Below, piece by piece: positions 48,391 to 60,773 of a DNA stretch of 64,000 bases. The stretch is from Liquidambar formosana (Eukaryota > Streptophyta > Magnoliopsida > Saxifragales > Altingiaceae): positions 34,246,687-34,310,686 of the forward strand of contig CM077826.1 in assembly GCA_039720395.1 (NCBI GenBank), given 5' to 3'. Every line of letters starts with the position of its first letter. Positions within the stretch are counted from its first letter, which is position 1. Made by a program: the position numbers and the translations under genes. The notes under the pieces were generated by a model. That model was not told where the DNA came from and did no database searches. It saw only the letters and a list, made by a program, of their open reading frames with translations.

Positions 48391-49155
48391 ATGTGCTGTT
48401 GACCACAAGATCAAACTAATTCTAGGGTCTAGACCCCTAGCACAGGCTCCATACAGGATGGCCCATTCGAAGTTGGCTGAATTGCGCAAACAATTAGAGG
48501 AACTCTTGGAGTTTGGTTTCATTAAGCTATCAAAGGCACCTTATGGCGCCCCTATACTCTTCCAGAAAAAACAAGATGGATCCATGAAGATGTGCGTAGA
48601 TTATCAGGCTTTGAACAAAGTGACTATAAAGAACAAATATCCAATTTTTCTTGTAGCAGATTTATTCGACAGATTGTCAAATGCCTCTGTTTTTACTAAG
48701 TTGGACCTCAGGTTAGGTTATTGGCAAGTTAGAATAGCAGAAGGAGATGAGGAGAAAATAACTTGTGTAACTCGTTATGGATCATATGAGTTTCTTGTAA
48801 TGCTGTTTGGGTTAACCAATGCCCCGACTACTTTCTGCAGTCTAATAAATGATGTCTTTTATGACTATTGATCATTTTATGGTTTTTTACTTAGATGATA
48901 TTGTTATATATAGCAGGGGTATAGATGAACATATCATTCATTTGAGAAAAGTATTAGATTGATTAAGGCAGTATCAGTTGTATGTTAAAATGGAAAAATA
49001 TGAGTTTGCACAAAAATGAAATTATGTTCTTGGGGCATTGGGTAAGGAAGGGTGAAGTTAGAACGGATACCAAGAAGGTGAAGGCCATTCTGGACTGGCT
49101 CCCACCAAAAAATGTGTCGGATTTATGAAGTTTCTGGGTTTGGCTAATTACCTAA
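48391..49155 (+). pseudogene. Gypsy reverse transcriptase
   Basis: It contains [60 protein letters not shown] and [13 protein letters not shown]. The catalytic YLDD (48888-48899) is intact but in another frame, after a frameshift and stop near 48870. The domain ends KNVSDL-stop-SFLGLANY, where the GTGTCCG element has landed. Confidence 0.9.
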
Positions 49156-49274
49156 GAAGCACGGACACGAACGCGGGACACGGTTACGACACGACACGGA
49201 CACCTCGACATGGCAACTTCTGAAAAACTCAGGACATGACACAGTAGGGATACGACAATATAAAAATAATAAAA

Positions 49275-49327
<53 letters not shown>

Positions 49328-49361
49328 TAAATATATATTTATAATTATATATGTATAGAAT

Positions 49362-49406
<45 letters not shown>

Positions 49407-50207
49407 GGGATAATTTTTTTTTTGCATTCCATCATAAGAGACGTATGCCCCATGTAAAAAATTATTTGCATAAAGGCAGAACCACTTACCCAAAAAAAAA
49501 AAAAAAAAAAAAGAGGGCAGAACACTTTTATTTTTTTAATAGACTAACTAGTAAGTAGTGACTATGGACATTAGAACTTAGGGAAACCAAAAGTTGGTTC
49601 CACTTTATAGTTGTGGTGGGACAGTGGGGAGGAACTGAGGCATAACAAAATGTCAAAAAGGCATCACACCTCAGGCCTTACACTCTTCTCCATGCGTCCA
49701 AGCATCGAGAAAAATAAGGAGTCACATTCTTCTCCATGCGTCCAAGCACCGAGAAAAGCAAAGAGAGAAGAGAGCGATGGAGAGAGAATTGGAGAGAGCA
49801 TGGAGGCTTGCACTACGCGCCAAGGATTTATAGAGATATTTCGTCCACCTTTGGCAACTATGACGCAACACAACAACAGTTTCTTTCCTTTTCTTCTTTT
49901 TTTTTTTTTTTTGGTTGATTTTTCTGGCGTACTGCGGATGTCCACTTCCGTTGATGATGAAGGCCTTGTTGTTAACTTCTCATACCGTGTTCGTAAAGTG
50001 TCTGAACGTATCTCGCAAGTGTCGGAGCCGTGTCCGAGCTGTGTCCAATTTTTTTTTCTTTTTTTTTTCTGGACACTTTAAAACTGTGTCCGACATGTGT
50101 TGGAGGCGTGTCTGTGTCTGACACGTGTCAGACAGTGTTGGAGGCGTGTCTGTGTCTGACATGTGTCAGACATAGCCACGGCACCATTTTAGCTGTGTCT
50201 GTGCTTC
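49156..50207. mobile_element. GTGTCCG-rich element, copy 2 (in gypsy RT)
   Basis: The ends CTAAGAAGCACGGACAC (49153-49169) and GTGTCTGTGCTTCCTAG are inverted repeats of about 17 bp. The core CGACATGG...GGACATGACA...GGGATACGACAATATA matches copy 1. TA and GT microsatellites follow at 49278-49322 and 49373-49404. The right third carries repeated (G/C)TGTC(T/C)GACA and GGAGGCGTGTC motifs. A 30-bp segment near TTCTCCATGCGTCCAAGCA is duplicated (about 49687 and 49730). No coding or clean target duplication is seen. Confidence 0.72.
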
Positions 50208-50800
50208 CTAGATATCGTAGATTCATTCAAAGCTATTCCAAGAAGGTGGCTGCCTTGATAGATTTGTTAAAAAAGGACCAGAAGTGGGTTTGGATTGCAG
50301 CAAACCAGAATGCATTTGATAAACTCAAACAAGCAATAGCAAGTGAACCAGTCTTGTGGTTGCCAGATTTTGATTTGCCATTTAAAGTACAAACAGATGC
50401 ATCAGATAAAGTGCTGGGAAGGGTGTTGGTCTAGGAAGGGTACCCCGTGGCTTTTGAAAGTCGAAAATTGAAGGAGTCAGAATAGCGTTACACGACTCAT
50501 AAGAAAGAGATGACTGTAGTCATTCATTGTTTACATACTTGGAAGCATTACTTGTTGGGTACTCACTTTGTGATCGTGACAGATAATGTTGCTAACATCT
50601 ACTTCAAAACTTAGAAGAAGTTGAATCAAAAGCAGGCTAGGTGGTAGGAGTTCCTCACTGAATTTGTTTATGTATGGGTGCACAGACCTGGGAAGCAAAA
50701 CCAAGTTGTGGATGCCCTTAGTCATAAGCATGCTCCGGAGATTGTTGCGGCCTTAACTCGCATAGAGACAAATTTTCCAAAAAAGATTAAATAAGAGTCC
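50208..50800 (+). pseudogene. Gypsy RT end and RNase H
   Basis: Coding resumes YRRFIQSYSKKVAALIDLLK, continues with VLWLPDFDLPFKVQTDASDK (first RNase H Asp), FESRKLKESE, the KKEMTVVIHCLHTWKHYLLG stretch and FVYVWVHRPGKQNQVVDALS. Several TAG stops replace Gln or Trp codons. Confidence 0.87.
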
Positions 50801-50859
50801 ATAGATGATCCTACATTCAACAAACTTGTACAGCAAATAAAAAATGGAATTACTAGACA

Positions 50860-51954
50860 ATACTAGATGGATGATGGCCTTCTCTATGCTTATGGTGGGA
50901 AATTATATATTCCTAGTAGTAGTGGTTTACATAGAGAACTCTTGCAAGAGACTCATGATGCACATTGGGCGGTTGGTCACCCAGGTATTGAACATACTTA
51001 TGCTTTATTGTCTAGAATTTATTATAAGCCTAAAATGCAAGAAGACGTTGAAGGCTATGTACGGACTTGTTTTGTATGCCAACTAGACAAGACTGAAAGA
51101 AAAAAGAAGTTTATTGCAGCCGTTACCAATTCTAGACAAATCGTGGCAAAGCGTTTGTATTGATTTCATTAGGGGACTATCCAAAGTTCATGGGTTTTGC
51201 TTAATTCTGGTCATGGTGGATAGGTTCTCCAAGTATGCTATCTTCATCCCTACACCACATGCGTGTCATATAGACGAAGGAGAGAATCTTTTTTATCGGA
51301 ATGTGGTCAAGTACTAGGGCTGCTAGAAGATATCATTAGTGATCGGGATGCTCTGTTCACTAGATAGTTTTGTATAGCACTCTTTGGTTTAATGGGGTCA
51401 GAATTGAAGTTCTTTACAGCCAACCATCCGTAAACAGACGTTCAAACCGAGAGGATTAATGTTTTGTTGGAAGAGTATTTGAGACACTATGTTTCTGCAT
51501 GTGAGGAGAATTGGGTGGATCTTATGGACTTTGCATAATTCTATTACAAACTGCACAGGAGTTCATCAACAAGGATGAGTCCTTTTGAGTTGGCAACTGG
51601 CCAGTAGCTGCTTACTTCACATGAAGTGGCCAAGCAGCGCACAGGGGGCAGTTATCTAGCGGCTTATAGGTTTGCTCGCTCTAAGAAAGAATTGATGGAG
51701 GAAGCAAAAGATAGTTTAGAGAAAGCTGTTAAGTGCATGAAAAAGTATATTGATAAAGGGAGGAGAGCTCTTAAATTCCAAGTTGGGGATAAGGTTTTGT
51801 TGAAGCTAACGCCTTAGATTTAGAAGAAAATTATTAGCAAAACAATTCATCGAGGGCTGGTGCCGAAATATGATAGTTCCTTTGAGGTGATCAAGAAAGT
51901 CGGCAATGTTGCTTATCGATTGAAGTTACCAGAATGGCTAAAAGTACATCCTAC
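50860..51954 (+). pseudogene. Gypsy integrase (second internal region)
   Basis: The zinc-binding HHCC domain is present (THDAHWAVGHPGIEHTYALL ... TCFVCQLDK). The core with VMVDRFSKYAIFIPTPHA follows (first catalytic Asp), then a decayed second-Asp region (SDRDALF) and the LLEEYLRHY segment. The GPY-like end (FQVGDKVLLKLTP) is interrupted at VHPT by the solo LTR at 51955. Stops and frameshifts throughout. Confidence 0.87.
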
Positions 51955-54900
51955 TGTGAACCATAGGTTTCGATCCAGGGAAAGGAAAACCCTTCTTTTA
52001 AAAAGACTTGTAGAAATTTAAATTAATAAAAATTTGGTTTTTAAAAGGTTCACAAAAACATAACAAACAAGGAGTCGCCACCTCATTTTTTAAGGAAAAA
52101 AGGAAAACCATGAAAATAGTTTTAAAAAGAAACCTTTAAAAAACCAAACACATGACTCCGATCAAGGAAAAGCAAGTCTAATTAAAACAAAAGAGGATTC
52201 AGAGACTAAGTTACGATGTGGGAAGGTTCTAGGAAACATCCTATAGGTACTCACATCGCCCCAAAATGGGTCTTTCAATTTATATGGGCTATTTCAATCA
52301 CTTCCTAATTAGTCACCATGCATATATACAGAATCATCCATAATCATCCATATCCATCCATGAACATTCATAAAGCAATAAACATCAACAAAGCATATAA
52401 ACATTCATGAACAAATAGGAGATGTATGGAAAGCATGTAAGGGAAATAGAGAATAAGAAACAAATCCATCCTACTCCTCTAGCAATCATATGTGATGGAT
52501 AAATGAATAAGCATGGGTCTATCCTACTCTTCTAGCAATATATGTGATGGATAAATGATGAAGCATGGGCCCATCCTACTCCTCTAGCAAATATGTGATG
52601 GACAAATGGATAAAAAGAAAGAAAAAAGAAAACCTAGGACACTTAGTATCCTAAGGCGGACTTGAACATCAAATGAGCGCCTACATACCTTACATATAAA
52701 GATGTAAGGATCAAAGTCCACGTAGTTCGATTGAGAAGGGGTTACTCCTTTTACAATGAACTATAAACCCTAAATTTCCATTAAAAGAAAAGAAGAGTTT
52801 AAAAAAAAAGAGAAGAACTTCCAAAAAAGGAATTTGAGAAAAGATAGAATTCAAAAAAAGATAGAACTCTTATCCAAAAAGAAGTTTGAGAAAAGTAGAA
52901 TTCTAAAAAAGATAGAACTCTAATTCAAAAAAGGAGTTTTAGGAAAAGGAGAATTCTAAAAGAGATAGAACTCTAAGTAAAACAAAATTTTGAGAGAGTT
53001 GGAAACTTAGGACTTCTAATCCAAAGTAAAAACAATAACCCGAGGGGGGGAGAAGAAAACAATTCACACATAACTTACCATAAACCACTTACCATATGCA
53101 AATTATCCCGAAACATCGAGAAAACACCAACTAATTACCCCATGTATTCTATAGGGCAATTATTAAGCTCAAATCAACCATATTTATGCTCAAATAATCA
53201 TTAGGAGACCTAATTCAAATCTGGACAGAATATTAAACATGCATATAATGATCGACCTAATACTCATGCAAAGAACAAAAATCAAAAGAGAAACAAAATC
53301 CTAATATGCTCTAAACACCCTAACATGCATAAAACTATCAAAAAACATGATAAATATGAATTACCATGATGAAAATATCATATGACAATCCAAACATGAA
53401 AAAAAAATCTAACATGATGCCTTAGGTAAGTACTTTATGTAAGAATGTGAAATAATCATCTTTACGGTGAGCTTTCTTAAGTAAAACTATCCGAAAATAA
53501 TTTTACATAGAAATCACTCCGCATGAATGATTTCTTCACATATCGTATGTAAAATATATACCTAAGAATGCAAAGAAATTCACAGCGCACTTAAACACAC
53601 TCTAGAAAGCACCTATGCACAACCTCACTCTCTAAGGACGATAATTATCCTCGAAAAGAATAATCATCCATACACGTATGAAGATGAGGCTTACACAGCA
53701 AGTGTCCTATACAAAAGATGCTTAAAATCATGCATATAATTGAACCATGAAGAGAAAACGGCCTAAACACATCAACTAATTTTCTGTGCAAAATGCACTT
53801 CTATCCTTAAGAGAGAAACTATCCTAACAGCAAGCAATTCGCAATCCTATTCCACTAGCATTCTTTCCCATCATATTTGAATCATATACACTCTAAAATA
53901 TAGAGTATATATGATTCCTAAATCAATTCTAAGCCATAACTATGCAGAAAATGGAGTAGAAAATAAGGAATCGTAAAAGGATGCAAAGGAGACTTACAAC
54001 AAAGCAAAGGTATTCGCTGCGTTCTTCCTTCTCTTTGGCTTAGTTCCCTTCTAGTTCTCCTTTGAAATTGCAATAGAAAGCCTCCTCCAAGTGATATGGG
54101 TATGTGCAAACTTGTTCTCCTTAGCTCTCTTATGAATATGATGTGTCAAAAGTTCCTTATGCTGATGAATGAGCCTCTATTTATAACCAACCAACTATGT
54201 GAACCAATGGTTGAGATTAATTCACCATAAAACCAATCTAGGGCTGTAATTAAATCTCATGAATGTTAAACAACTCAAAACCACCTCCCAATAGGCTTAG
54301 AAGTCCTTTGGAAGGATGAAATTCGGAGTGGTAGAGTCCTGTTCCGTCAAAAACTCAAAGAGAGACAAATCAGGACGGAACGCTCGTGTGACCGGTTGGC
54401 CAACCAGTTGGACCGGTTGGGGTGAACCGGTCACCCGAGACCAATCTCAGGTTTCCTCGGTTTTTGAAATTCTAGCCCATTTTGGACTCCGAACTTCAAA
54501 CGGACACAAATTCTTCATTTTAACTCCGATTTGAGTGATTCAAAAGCCAAAATTTCAAGGATTTAATGTAGAATAAGCCTAGAATATTATCAAACCAAAA
54601 ATCCCTGACCACTGTCAGGTGGATGGGTTTTCATGAGGCGATTACCCGAAAAAAATGTCAATTAACCATAGGGTAATGTGGTGAACCAATCCAAAACCTA
54701 TCAATAAATTAAATTGGCTTTTAAATTAGACTCATTTCATCATTCTAAGATCAATGGAACACTCCGGAACAAATTTGGAGGTCAATTGGAAAATATACGA
54801 AGTAAAAGACGAAATTACCCTTCAAGTCGCAAAAGTTCTAATTAACTATCTAAACCTATCTGGAATTAAACCAAATTTGACACACATATCTAAGATGATC

Positions 54901-55081
54901 CTAGAAACTAAATGCAAGTGATGGGACTCAACAAAGAGACAAAAATATGCATGCAATGATGACCTATTCTCCTAAGGCTTAAAAGGGCAAAAGTGTCCTT
55001 TAATGCTTAGGACTCCTAGATGCTTCTAAACCTAACCAAATGCTATCATGATCTTATGGGGGTGAAAATGGGGTGTCTGCA
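51955..55081 (-). mobile_element. Solo LTR, long-LTR family, copy 4 (3127 bp)
   Basis: TGTGAACCATAGG to GGGGTGTCTGCA, flanked by CCTAC on both sides (51950-51954, 55082-55086). It splits the gypsy coding sequence between VHPT and FHVSF. The minus-strand TATA box (TATAAATAG) is at about 54176-54187 and a palindrome module of ACCGGT/CCAACC units at 54385-54440. A tandem block AATCATCCAT/ATGTGATGGATAAATGA lies at 52330-52620, and GA/AAAG-rich direct repeats (AGAATTCTAAAA type) at 52800-52990. Confidence 0.93.
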
Positions 55082-55399
55082 CCTACTTTCCACGTAAGTT
55101 TCCTAAAACCTTTCTTTGTAGACCAAGATCTGGCAAGGGTACAAGGTACTTAAGTCCCGCATACTATTAGAAAACAGTTCGAATGAGAGGTAGAGAAAAT
55201 TCTTAACCATTGAACGTTTGGGCAAAATAAGAAGAACAAGAGGACAGATTATTTGATACATTAGAAGGATGTCCCAATTGCTGAAGCCAGTTGGGAAAAG
55301 GATACAATATTATAACATTATAGCAGTTTGAGAGACAGATTCGGGATTACTTAGCAACCATTCTGATGAGGACGTCGGGCTCTTCTAGTGGGGGTGGTT
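55082..55399 (+). pseudogene. Gypsy integrase C terminus/chromodomain and polypurine tract
   Basis: After the solo LTR the coding resumes FHVSFLKPFF, then NKKNKRTDYLIH, then DVPIAEASWEKDTIL, the chromodomain-like end. The purine tract AGTGGGGGTGG (about 55387-55398) directly precedes LTR C. Confidence 0.8.
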
Positions 55400-55811
55400 T
55401 GTTAGCACTTTAGCTTTTGGCTAGGCCAAGAGCTTGGCATGTGTGATATATGGTAGCCATGCCAACCCAAGGCTAAGGCATAAGGGAGGCATGCCTTAGA
55501 AAACCAAGTGTTATAGTAAAATTAGTATGTAGCTTGATATGGCCATAGTTGGCTAAGGCTAGCTAAGCTATGGACCTTAGCAGCATTCAAATAGTGGTAG
55601 TGGCAGTTTAGTAAATATTGTGAAATTATATTATTTCGAGTTCATAAAATTAGTTAAGTTATTTTATGATCTTATGAGTATGTTGGTGGAGTTTCATGAT
55701 TTCTTGATGCGGGAATTAATTTTGAGACCCATTATGCCTTTTCGTCATAATTGATGTAAACTCTTATCGATCTGGAGATCATCTTAAGGAGTCTTTAGAG
55801 GGGAGTGGTGA

Positions 55812-58800
55812 TGTTAGTTTTATGCCCTATAGCCAATCAGAGAGATGATGTTTTAGGGATAAAGAATAATCATATGATTTCATTTATTGTATGTCACATT
55901 TATTATTAATTAATAAAAGGGTTTTTCTATCATGTTTATTCTATTCTTTATATTTACATGATATGTCCATAGAGTTAGAATTGAGAATATGAAATCACAA
56001 GGTGTTATGATTATGAGACTGTATATATATCTCTGTACTAAGCTCTTGAATCATTCCTTGTTGAAGGTTCACTATGATCGATAATAATGAATTATAGGAC
56101 TATATAGATGCCGAAAATCGACTCAGGAGGAATCGAGTTCTGTTCCACTCTTAAAAGGGTTTCAAAAAGCAAAGGAGTTGCCACCTCATTTTTAGGGTAC
56201 GAGGAAACCATAAAAATATTTGTTTTATAAAAACAAATTTGACTCCATTTAATGGAAAATAGGCAAGTCTTGAACCAAAAATAAGGATTTGGGGGGCTAA
56301 ATTACAAAATGGGAAGGTTCCGAGCCACGGCCCATAGGCACCCATTTCGCCCGATAAATCGGTCTCATTTATTGATTGAGCTTAATTAATTTCAACTATA
56401 CAATATAACTAAAAATTATGAAAATTGAAAGATAAAGACTAAGCTAAGTTGGACTTGGGCTTAAGTGAGTGGCCTACGTACTTCTGACGAAGATCAAAGT
56501 CTACATAGTTTGAATAAATCATTTAAGGGGAAGAGTTTCACTCCTCGTAGGACTTTATTAGAATCCAATCCATAATCAAACTCTATACTTTGAAAACAAC
56601 TTGATTTGATAAAAACAACTTTAGTTTGGAAAACTTGTTTGATTTAGGATCAAAACCCTAATACAATCCTATGAATAATAAAACTCATGGGAGCACGCAT
56701 CATCACATTAATAACTACATCATGGCAATGGAGTTTAGGGATTATACCTGACAGAATTGAGGCAGAGTTTTGTTTGCAACCTTGGGGTTTTGGATTCGAA
56801 AATTCAAAAGAGCTTCTGCATCTCCAAGCTTTAAGATGGCCTCAGGGGAGAGAGTTAGAAGTCGGGCAGAGCTTCCGTGCCTTTAAGCTCTAGAATAGGT
56901 CGCAAGCTAGAGGGTACTAATATGAATGTTCCCATACTAACTATTGAGCCCAAGCCCCTCTTAGAATGAGTCTCAAGCGAAGGGATACTAATAGGAATGT
57001 TCACCCCACACTTGAGAACTCAAGTTCTTCATTTGCTTAGGAAAACTCTACTAAGACTTAATGAAGAATGAAGGAAAAGAGGACCCCTATTTATAGTTGA
57101 GGGTGGATGGAATGAATGGCTAGGATTAGATCTAGGTAGGGATGATCCAAGGGTTCTGAATCACTCATAAGAGTTTATTCCTATCTCAAACTCTTCAAAA
57201 ATTCGGAGGAAATTCGAGTTATAGCAAGAGATGGAGTCTAGAAAGGTTAAAATAGGGTAAAACACCACTGAAGGCCAAATGGGTACCCTTGGTGGCCATT
57301 TGGGCACCTTAGGTGGCCGTTTGGGCTTCCCATGGTGGCCAAATAGCTACCAGGGGCTGGTTTTGTCCTTTTTTGCTTCCTTTTGTGTTCTTTTACCCAT
57401 TAAGGCTATGTATTTGGTCCATTTCAAGTCTAAATTCATTGATTTTGAATTTAAAATGACCATGTCTCAATTTGCTGCTTAAAATCTGATTAAAACACTC
57501 CTAGTTGAGCCACACTTGGTCAATTAATCAAGGGTTAAGCTCATATGGCTCATAAAGATCGATTAAAGCTTATCGGGGCAATATTATGGTTTGAACCCTA
57601 ATGGAGTCCTAGTTGCAATCAAACTCTTCCAAGAATGATTCCAAGCATTAATACACATTAATTAAGACTCAATTGATATTAATGAAGCATTAATTTGACC
57701 CAATTGGATGAAATTAGGAAGCAATTGTAAGAAGGACCGATGAACGGAGTCAAACCGAGCCTACTTTGGACCATTCTTAAACAAATCATCTCCAATCTTA
57801 ACCAAACTTTAAATCAAGCCTAAAAATGACATCCTAAGGTCATTAGGATCATCCTGGGATGAATTTGGTGAGAATTGATATCAAATAAAAATTATGCAAG
57901 TGAAATGACATAAATGCCCTCTAAGTCGCAAAAGTTCTTATTAGCTATCAAGACTTAACCAAATTGAACCTCAAAAGATACCATGGATTCTTAAGGGTGT
58001 CTAAGTCTAACTAAAAAGATTTGGTGTGAAAATGATGTAATTCTCTACATGTGATAATGCTCCTAAAGTAGAAAGGTTAAATGTTAGGGGATGAAAATGG
58101 AGTGTCTACAGACTAGCACATGTTAGGTTAGATCTTTGGGAGGATAGCTAGTCTCTGAGCTATTTGTGTAGAGACACTATAACCAACATGTGGGTGCTTG
58201 TTGTATAAATAAACAAGTACACTAAATGTGACAAAAGTCATGAGATCAACTGAATGAAGTTTTACTTGCCTGTCTATCAGTTTCTCATAGTTGCAGTGGT
58301 ACAAGTAATCCTTAGACCTGAGGCACCATAGTTATCTTATGCATGGAGCTTTAAAAGTTTGATAACACTAAGTGTTTATCCTTATGGGGTTTGCAAGGGT
58401 ATTCATTGGCTCTACTGTTACATGTGTAAAGGCATGTGTGTGATCAATAAGGGATCCATCACTTCTAGCAAAAGGGAGAGAATGTTCTCATAAGAATACT
58501 CATAAATATAATTCATGTGAATCTGTGGCTGATGATGATCATGAAAAAGGGTTTTCATGGTGCATCTTTTGAGTTGATATTTTGGGTAGGTTCATAAATG
58601 TATTGAACTAGGGACTTGACAAGCTTCCATGTCCTATTAGTTTAATTAGAGACATTATGTATGATAGAAGGATGTAATTGTAACCTTAAGCTATAACTAA
58701 AGGGTTCTTTGTTTGATAATTATTCACCTCATTTAGGACCACACCATGAGCCATTGCTAGATGTTACTTATGGTTAGTAGAAGCCTTAATTGATATAGGT

Positions 58801-59177
58801 GAGTTATAATCAATTAGGGAATTGGAAAGTGTTCCAATTAGACTTTTAATGGAAAGTGTTCTATTGAGCACTCCATGTGACATTGAGTGCCATCTCTTAC
58901 TACTAGATGTTTTGAACCTAATGGATCATACACTAATAAGTAAGGAGGGATTTTAAAGTTGTGAGAGAAAGGGCAAGAGTGCATAAGAATAGTTCATCAT
59001 TGGATGTAAATAGGAGGGGTTATTGTGCAATTTAGGGAAATTGCAACTCCCACACAAAGTGGGATTCCCCCTATGGCCGGCCCTCCTTGGTGTCTATATA
59101 AAACAATTAGCATGTGCCTTAGACATACATGAAACACATTCACTCTCTCCTCTCTCTTGGCCGAACCCTAGAGGAAG

Positions 59178-59208
<31 letters not shown>

Positions 59209-59530
59209 CTTCTTCTTGTCCTATTCTAGCAAACCCTAAGGAGAACTAGAAGGCAACTTGGAGACTTTTGCTTGGTGTGGATACCGTAGAGGTAGTGCAC
59301 TTATGCTGCTCGTAGCTGCTCATTCAAGAATCATTCATTATTGTCCAGAAATTTAAAGCTTGGAGTTTGAAGACTTGAATCAACTGTAAGTGCTCTAACC
59401 TTTATTCTAGTTAAGGTTTTATGTTTTGTATGAAACACAATCAAATTCATGGGCTTTAAGGAATTGTATTATGATTTTTGTTATTCTTTATGTTCCACTT
59501 TGTAGTTTTTCTCTACATCATTTCCTTGTA
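55812..59530 (+). mobile_element. Solo LTR X' (second LTR family) carrying copy 5
   Basis: TGTTAGTTTTATGCCC to CATTTCCTTGTA, flanked by GGTGA (55807-55811) and GATGA (59531-59535), one mismatch. Without the nested element it is about 1.7 kb, close to LTR X (1622 bp). TATA box TCTATATAAAAC (about 59094), CT-rich leader about 59180-59210. Confidence 0.83.
56103..58110 (-). mobile_element. Solo LTR, long-LTR family, copy 5 (2008 bp)
   Basis: TATAGATGCC (first bases expected TG) to GGAGTGTCTACA, flanked by GACTA on both sides (56098-56102, 58111-58115). The related LTR X has GGACTAGCAC uninterrupted (about 39612), confirming the insertion point. The minus-strand TATA box (TATAAATAGGGG) is at about 57086-57096 and a palindrome-type module of GGTGGCC/GGCCAAATG units at 57268-57355. 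Confidence 0.9.
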
Positions 59531-60389
59531 GATGATTGAAGCTAGGTGCTTGCCATGGGGCAGCGTCTAGGCCATGTGTGGCTAAGGCATGGCAAGTTGC
59601 TCGATCATCAGTTAGCTATGGTTGGCTTTGCAAGGGGTTGGGCGACATCTTGCTATAACAGATTAAAAGGACACGGCCACGGGGCTTGTCTCACACACTC
59701 ATTGGCACAAAGGCTGTAGCACATGCATAGGCATGGCATAATATGAATACGAACCAAGCAAAGCATCTATGGATTAGCTAAGCAACCAATGCATGCACAG
59801 CAGCAAATTCATGGGCTGTGGCAAAGCACATGCAAGCAGTTATTGGTAGTTGGCTTATTACTGAATTGGTGCATGCATTCTTGGACAAGGTGGCTAAAGG
59901 CTAGGCCAGACAAAGATAATTACAGGTAGTTATGGTGGATGCTCAAACATTCTTCCTTGATTGTCTGATGTTACAGACATCAAGGTGGGCAGTTAGCTAG
60001 GCTAGGCTTGGGACATTCCAGATCAGCATAGGTAGTTGGGCAAAACTGCTATGCACGAGTTGGCATTTGTTCATTGGCTATGTTTCCCTATGCTGTTGGG
60101 GTTTTCAGCAGCAAGGCTCTTGGGCAGTTGGGCTGTAACTGTTAATGCTCCTGTATAAATATAGTTGCCATGGCATACACCAGAGCACGTTTGGATTGCT
60201 GTGATGGTGTATGCTAAGGCCGGGATCCTTGTATTCTTGAGTTAAGAATAAAGGTTGGGCTTTTGCCCGAAAAACTATGTTATGTTTGGCTATTGCTTAC
60301 TTTATCTATGCTTTTCATTGACTAGGCTAACTAAGTAGGCAAACTTAGTGCCGCACATAGGCTGAAAATTCGTGGTGAAAATTTGGCCA

Positions 60390-60560
60390 AGTCTAAACCA
60401 TTTCCAAGTCTAGTTAACTTTCAAGTTCAACTCACTTTTAGGTTCGGGCCACTCTTAAGCTCGCTTCAATTTTAAGTTTGGATGACATGTCTAGATGACA
60501 ATTCTAGTAGAGCTCCTTAAGTTTAGATCTAGCCCAACTACTTAAATGACATGACCTTCT
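60390..60560. repeat. 17-bp minisatellite, right part
   Basis: CCATTTCCAAGTCTAG and CTTTCAAGTTCAA units continue the array broken at 38147, decaying to the right. Confidence 0.7.
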
Positions 60561-60773
60561 CTAGGCCTCATAGGTTTAAATTTTGAGATACATAATACAG
60601 CCCTAGAGAGGACCTTGTAAGTACAACTATACATACTAGCTAAATTGTCATATTTATAGCTATCATCACCTCAGAATTTGAGCTAAATAATAGATTAAGG
60701 GTAGTTGTGTGGGAAAATATCAACCTAAACAGTAGTAGAACGTTAGAACTATACACATGGCATTAAGCTCAAC

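Larger units (their letters stand above)
38148..60389 (+). mobile_element. Ty3/gypsy chromovirus nest: LTR-int-LTR-int-LTR
   Basis: Three LTRs in the same orientation begin TGTTAGCAC(C/T)TTAGC: LTR A at 38148, LTR B at 42352 and LTR C at 55400. Each LTR-free length is about 1.25 kb where complete. Between A and B only the integrase-to-polypurine part remains; between B and C a full but decayed gag-pol remains. The integrase is followed by a chromodomain-like end, so this is a chromovirus. Secondary insertions: TRIM (38247), solo LTR X (39327), solo LTR copy 3 (43531), GTGTCCG element (49156), solo LTR copy 4 (51955), and solo LTR X' (55812) carrying solo LTR copy 5 (56103). Confidence 0.88.
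55400..60389 (+). mobile_element. Gypsy LTR C (3'), split by nested solo LTRs
   Basis: LTR parts 55400-55811 and 59531-60389 flank solo LTR X' (55812-59530). TATA box GTATAAATATAG at about 60153. It ends TTTGGCCA at 60389, and minisatellite sequence (AGTCTAAACCATTTCC) resumes immediately. Confidence 0.87.
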
